From Deltaproteobacteria bacterium (lineage in GTDB: Bacteria > Myxococcota_A > Polyangia > Haliangiales > Haliangiaceae): a stretch of 64,000 nt of DNA. The translations under genes were made by a program, and so were the position numbers. Under the pieces are notes generated by a model. The model was not told the origin of the DNA. It was given only the letters and a program-made list of their open reading frames with translations, and made no database searches. This document shows positions 61,354-64,000 of this stretch, in pieces. The stretch lies in the NCBI GenBank assembly GCA_020630875.1, contig JAHDIH010000002.1, positions 557,332 through 621,331 of the forward strand, in the 5' to 3' direction. The stretch's first letter is position 1, and each line of letters opens with the position of its first letter.

Positions 61354-62115
61354 ATGCTGGAACTATGGCCGGCCTGGCTTGCGGTAATTTCGGTAAACTT
61401 GCTGGTTTGGTTTATTAGTATTCGTATTCGCGACGCTTCGATTGTTGACATGGTTTGGGGCGTACTGTTTATCGTTGCCACTGGAGTTGCGTGGCTCCTG
61501 CAGGATGAAACAACCCTCAGGGGAACGCTTTGCCTCGGCTTGGTGGTGCTATGGGGGGCGCGGCTCTCTGCCTATTTGGCGTTTCGAAATTGGGGACACG
61601 ATGAAGACCGTCGCTATCAAGCCATGAGAACAAAGTGGGGAGGCAAGTTCTGGTGGGTGAGTCTATTTACGGTTTTTCTCTTTCAAGCGGTGTTGGCATG
61701 CGCTATTTCATTCCCGGCACAGTGGGTGCAATCTTCACCAGGCGAACTCAACCATTGGGACTACCTGGGATCGTGCACTTTCATCTTCGGGTTCTTGTTT
61801 CAAGCAGTAGCGGATAGACAACTTCAAATCTTTTTAAAAGACAAGAAGCCCGGCGCTGTCATGAACAAAGGTCTTTGGCGGTACAGTAGACACCCAAACT
61901 ACTTTGGTGAAGTTGTGCTTTGGTGGGGCATGTACATCATTGTCGCCGCTGCCGGCGGTGCCTATACGGTGTTCGCGCCAGCGCTTATCACGTTTTTGAT
62001 ATTAAAAGTGTCCGGTGTCGTTATGCTTGAAAAAGATATCGCCAAGAGACGTCCGCAATATGCGGAGTACGTTAGAACTACCAGCTCTTTCATTCCGAGG
62101 TTGCCAAGGAAGTGA
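61354..62115 (+). CDS. DUF1295 (steroid 5-alpha-reductase-like) membrane protein
   Basis: The 253-residue polytopic protein is given from the ATG at 61354, one base after the previous stop; the longer frame from 61306 overlaps the SRPBCC gene. About six hydrophobic segments are seen. The family pattern includes DASIVDMVWG, ARLSAYLAFRNWGHDEDRRYQAMR, and the C-terminal signature LWRYSRHPNYFGEVVLWWGMY, which binds nucleotide or lipid in related reductases and methyltransferases. Its 26 last bases overlap antisense with the end of the next gene. Confidence 0.93.
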   Translation: MLELWPAWLAVISVNLLVWFISIRIRDASIVDMVWGVLFIVATGVAWLLQDETTLRGTLCLGLVVLWGARLSAYLAFRNWGHDEDRRYQAMRTKWGGKFWWVSLFTVFLFQAVLACAISFPAQWVQSSPGELNHWDYLGSCTFIFGFLFQAVADRQLQIFLKDKKPGAVMNKGLWRYSRHPNYFGEVVLWWGMYIIVAAAGGAYTVFAPALITFLILKVSGVVMLEKDIAKRRPQYAEYVRTTSSFIPRLPRK

Positions 62116-63070
62116 CCCCGCGTTTGCCGTAGACCGGTAGTACCCGCCTGCGGTACGCGGCGTCGTAGGGAACGTTGCCGAGTGGTTTGCATTGCTTACC
62201 TATCAGTGCAGAGACCGCCTCGCCTAAGGCTTCGCTACCGATAGCAAGCCCGATAAGTTTATCGGTCCCCTTCAACATCTTTGGTTTGGCGTTTAGCACT
62301 GATGCTACAATCGTTGCGCTGGTAACACGTTGTGAGCCATCATGGTCAAAGACTAATGCCAAGCTAACAAGTGGAAAGTCTATGTTCTTTCGAACCGTCC
62401 ATTTTACGTAACGTTGGGTTTGATTGTCCTTGATTGGCACGTGCACTGCCGTCATGAGTTCATCCGACTCTTTGTTGATGTGGTGGGTACCGTCATTATT
62501 GTAGTATTCGCGAATGGGGACGCGTCTTTCGCCTCGGACAGACTCCAGAATGATGGTAGCATCAAGCGCGACTAAAACAGGAACGCAGTCTGAAGACATA
62601 GCCGCTACGCAGTTTTTGCCGCCTTTGACCACGTGACAAACGTCTCCTTCGGACTTCAAACAACCGCCAATAGCGGAACGCCAAAACTCCGTTTGGTTTA
62701 CATAGCGGCAGCGAGTGTCTAAGTGGATGTTGCCGCCAATGGTCGCGCCGTTGCGGATGGACGGACTTGCCACCACCGATGCGGCTTTCGCGAGAGCAGG
62801 GGAGAACTCTAACACCTCAGAATTAGTAGCAATCTCTGTAAGGGTTGCATTCGAAGCTATGCACATCGCTCCGTGAAATTTCTCGGTCGATGGAAAATCT
62901 TGAACTTGGGTAATGTCCACTAGAAGCTTTGGAGAGTCTAAGTGGTGTTTTAAGTTTGGAAGAATGTCCGTCCCTCCCGCTATCACTCGAGCGCCATCTT
63001 GGGCAAGTAACTTTACCGCCTCTGCGACTGTTTTGGGAGAGATTACATCAATAGGGGGAAGTCTCAGCAT
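62090..63070 (-). CDS. hcrB: FAD subunit of a 4-hydroxybenzoyl-CoA-reductase-type molybdenum hydroxylase
   Basis: The 326-residue protein binds FAD (VIAGGTDILPNLKHHL; SPSIRNGATIGGNIHLDTRC). Between residues of about 125 and 165 lies an insert RCRYVNQTEFWRSAIGGCLK, then EGDVCHVVKGGKNC, holding four cysteines. That insert and its sequence match the extra [4Fe-4S]-binding loop of HcrB from 4-hydroxybenzoyl-CoA reductase (about 324 residues in Thauera), which runs electrons towards the substrate. Ordinary xanthine dehydrogenase FAD subunits lack it. Its start overlaps the end of the molybdenum subunit by 7 bases. The 2Fe-2S subunit is not in the window. Confidence 0.85.
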   Translation of the reverse strand: MLRLPPIDVISPKTVAEAVKLLAQDGARVIAGGTDILPNLKHHLDSPKLLVDITQVQDFPSTEKFHGAMCIASNATLTEIATNSEVLEFSPALAKAASVVASPSIRNGATIGGNIHLDTRCRYVNQTEFWRSAIGGCLKSEGDVCHVVKGGKNCVAAMSSDCVPVLVALDATIILESVRGERRVPIREYYNNDGTHHINKESDELMTAVHVPIKDNQTQRYVKWTVRKNIDFPLVSLALVFDHDGSQRVTSATIVASVLNAKPKMLKGTDKLIGLAIGSEALGEAVSALIGKQCKPLGNVPYDAAYRRRVLPVYGKRGVTSLATSE

Positions 63071-64000
63071 GATGCCTCCTTTTTGGCGTCGAGCGCGGCA
63101 AGAATTCTTTCCGGCGAAAATGGGGTGCGATCCAATCGGATGCCTACCGCGTCGTATATGGCATTGGCAATGGCAGGAATTATTGGGTGAAGTGGACCTT
63201 CACCAGCTTCTTTAGCTCCGTAAGGTCCCTGCTCGTCGGGGTGCTCTACAATGAAACTATGAATCTCGGGGGTGTCTTGGAATGTTGGAAGTCGGTAGTC
63301 TAGAAGGCTTGGACCAGTGTGTACACCACCAAGTTCTTCGTCTACTTTATGCTCTTCCATCAAAGCTTCTGCAAGGCCCATGTAAACACTGCCTTCCATT
63401 TGCCCTTCCACAATCATGGGACTCAAAGCTTTGCCGCAATCGTGGGCGACCCAAACATCGTTAACCGTAAGGTGACCGGTCTCGATGTCCACTTCTACTT
63501 CCGCGACGTGCGCCGTGAAGCTGTAAGCTGGTGAAGCGCCAATGGTACCGCCGCGGTAATCTCCATGACGATCTTTGGGGGTATCGTAATTTCCTGCCGC
63601 AGTTAACAGACCAAACTTGGTTTCCGCCAATTGAAAAGCTTCGGCTAGAGGAATGGATTTTTCTGGATCGGTAATGTCCATCGCGTGGCCTTCGCACAGA
63701 GTGACGTTTTTCGCTGAAGTCTTCCAGTGTTCGGCGGTGGCTTGCCGCACCAAAGAACGAAGCCTTTTGGCAGCTTGTAAGCAAGCATTTCCAACCATCA
63801 GCGTAATTCGCGAAGAGTAAGCGCCCAGGTCTACAGGGCATAAGTCGCTGTCGGCACTGATAACGCGAATATCATCCAGTGGCAGACCTAATTCTTCTGA
63901 AACGATCACCGCCACCATCGTGTTTGACCCCTGTCCAATGTCGTTGGCTCCGGTGAAAACTCTTGCTCTACCAGAACGATCGAGTGTTATCTGCACTGCC
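63064..64000 (-). CDS. hcrA: Molybdopterin-binding subunit of the same hydroxylase (N-terminus outside window)
   Basis: The C-terminal 312 or so residues of a molybdopterin-binding subunit are visible; the frame is open at the right edge, so the apparent Met at 63996 is internal. Recognisable parts are FTGANDIGQGSNTMVA, which contacts the cofactor, LGAYSSRITLMVGNA, HVAEVEVDIETGHLTVNDVW, and GPYGAKEAGEGPLHP with the catalytic Glu near the molybdenum. The family includes xanthine dehydrogenase and 4-hydroxybenzoyl-CoA reductase; the neighbouring HcrB-type FAD subunit favours the latter. Confidence 0.85.
   Translation of the reverse strand, partial: AVQITLDRSGRARVFTGANDIGQGSNTMVAVIVSEELGLPLDDIRVISADSDLCPVDLGAYSSRITLMVGNACLQAAKRLRSLVRQATAEHWKTSAKNVTLCEGHAMDITDPEKSIPLAEAFQLAETKFGLLTAAGNYDTPKDRHGDYRGGTIGASPAYSFTAHVAEVEVDIETGHLTVNDVWVAHDCGKALSPMIVEGQMEGSVYMGLAEALMEEHKVDEELGGVHTGPSLLDYRLPTFQDTPEIHSFIVEHPDEQGPYGAKEAGEGPLHPIIPAIANAIYDAVGIRLDRTPFSPERILAALDAKKEASC

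Overview
The window looks like chromosome from a Gram-negative bacterium with Myxococcota (former deltaproteobacterial) affinity. The signs are lipoproteins with Myxococcus-type Cys-rich repeats (DUF4215), a run of genes resembling the glt/agl machinery of Myxococcus xanthus, an AgmX/PglI-type TonB-like C-terminal domain, a eukaryotic-type Ser/Thr kinase, Omp85 and OmpA proteins, and meso-DAP-type peptidoglycan genes. Base composition is moderate by eye, not the very high GC of classical myxobacteria. I saw no insertion sequences, phage genes, CRISPR arrays or tRNA/rRNA genes, so most of this is core genome with lineage-specific surface genes between.

Layout. 1-484: edge of a membrane coiled-coil gene. 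661-4266: a FadN-type beta-oxidation enzyme and thiolase, ended by a strong terminator. 4307-7442: a lipoprotein cytochrome c and exported or Cys-rich proteins. 7511-9187: rplU-rpmA-obg. 9241-18828: a ten-kilobase operon of overlapping exported TPR/coiled-coil proteins ending in an FHA-TM-TonB-like protein; this is the most system-like part and resembles the core of the Glt trans-envelope apparatus. 18916-21020: two overlapping WYL regulators. 21017-23657 (minus): argH-lysA. 23763-29118: an unknown gene, a spondin-domain lipoprotein, pepA, a DUF72 protein and two tandem paralogous Cys-rich lipoproteins. 29186-35292: the replication-origin neighbourhood, with dnaA (minus) diverging from rpmH-rnpA-yidD-yidC-jag-mnmE across an intergenic region with DnaA boxes (probable oriC). 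35537-36165: a lectin-like lipoprotein split by a one-base defect in a hexamer repeat. 36629-43256: a murE-murF fusion, mraY, murD and a zinc-ribbon Ser/Thr kinase. 43253-47900: small unknown membrane and Cys genes, a coiled-coil membrane protein and an Omp85-like protein. 48076-54701: a YbjN-like protein, a Cys-Met metabolism PLP enzyme, an unknown protein, a multi-repeat Cys-rich lipoprotein with a lamin-tail-like region, and OmpA with thrombospondin-type-3 repeats. 54750-62115: ligA, msrA, ssb, two glycosyltransferases, an extended CDP-alcohol phosphatidyltransferase, an SRPBCC protein and a DUF1295 membrane protein. 62090-64000 (minus): two subunits of a 4-hydroxybenzoyl-CoA-reductase-type molybdenum hydroxylase, the second cut by the window edge.

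A theme across the window is translation without a ribosome binding site. Many first genes of transcription units have a sigma-70-like -10 box only 5-8 bases before the start codon and no Shine-Dalgarno sequence, which suggests leaderless mRNAs. Downstream genes in operons have ordinary Shine-Dalgarno sequences or ATGA overlaps. All names come from reading motifs by eye; no database search was run.
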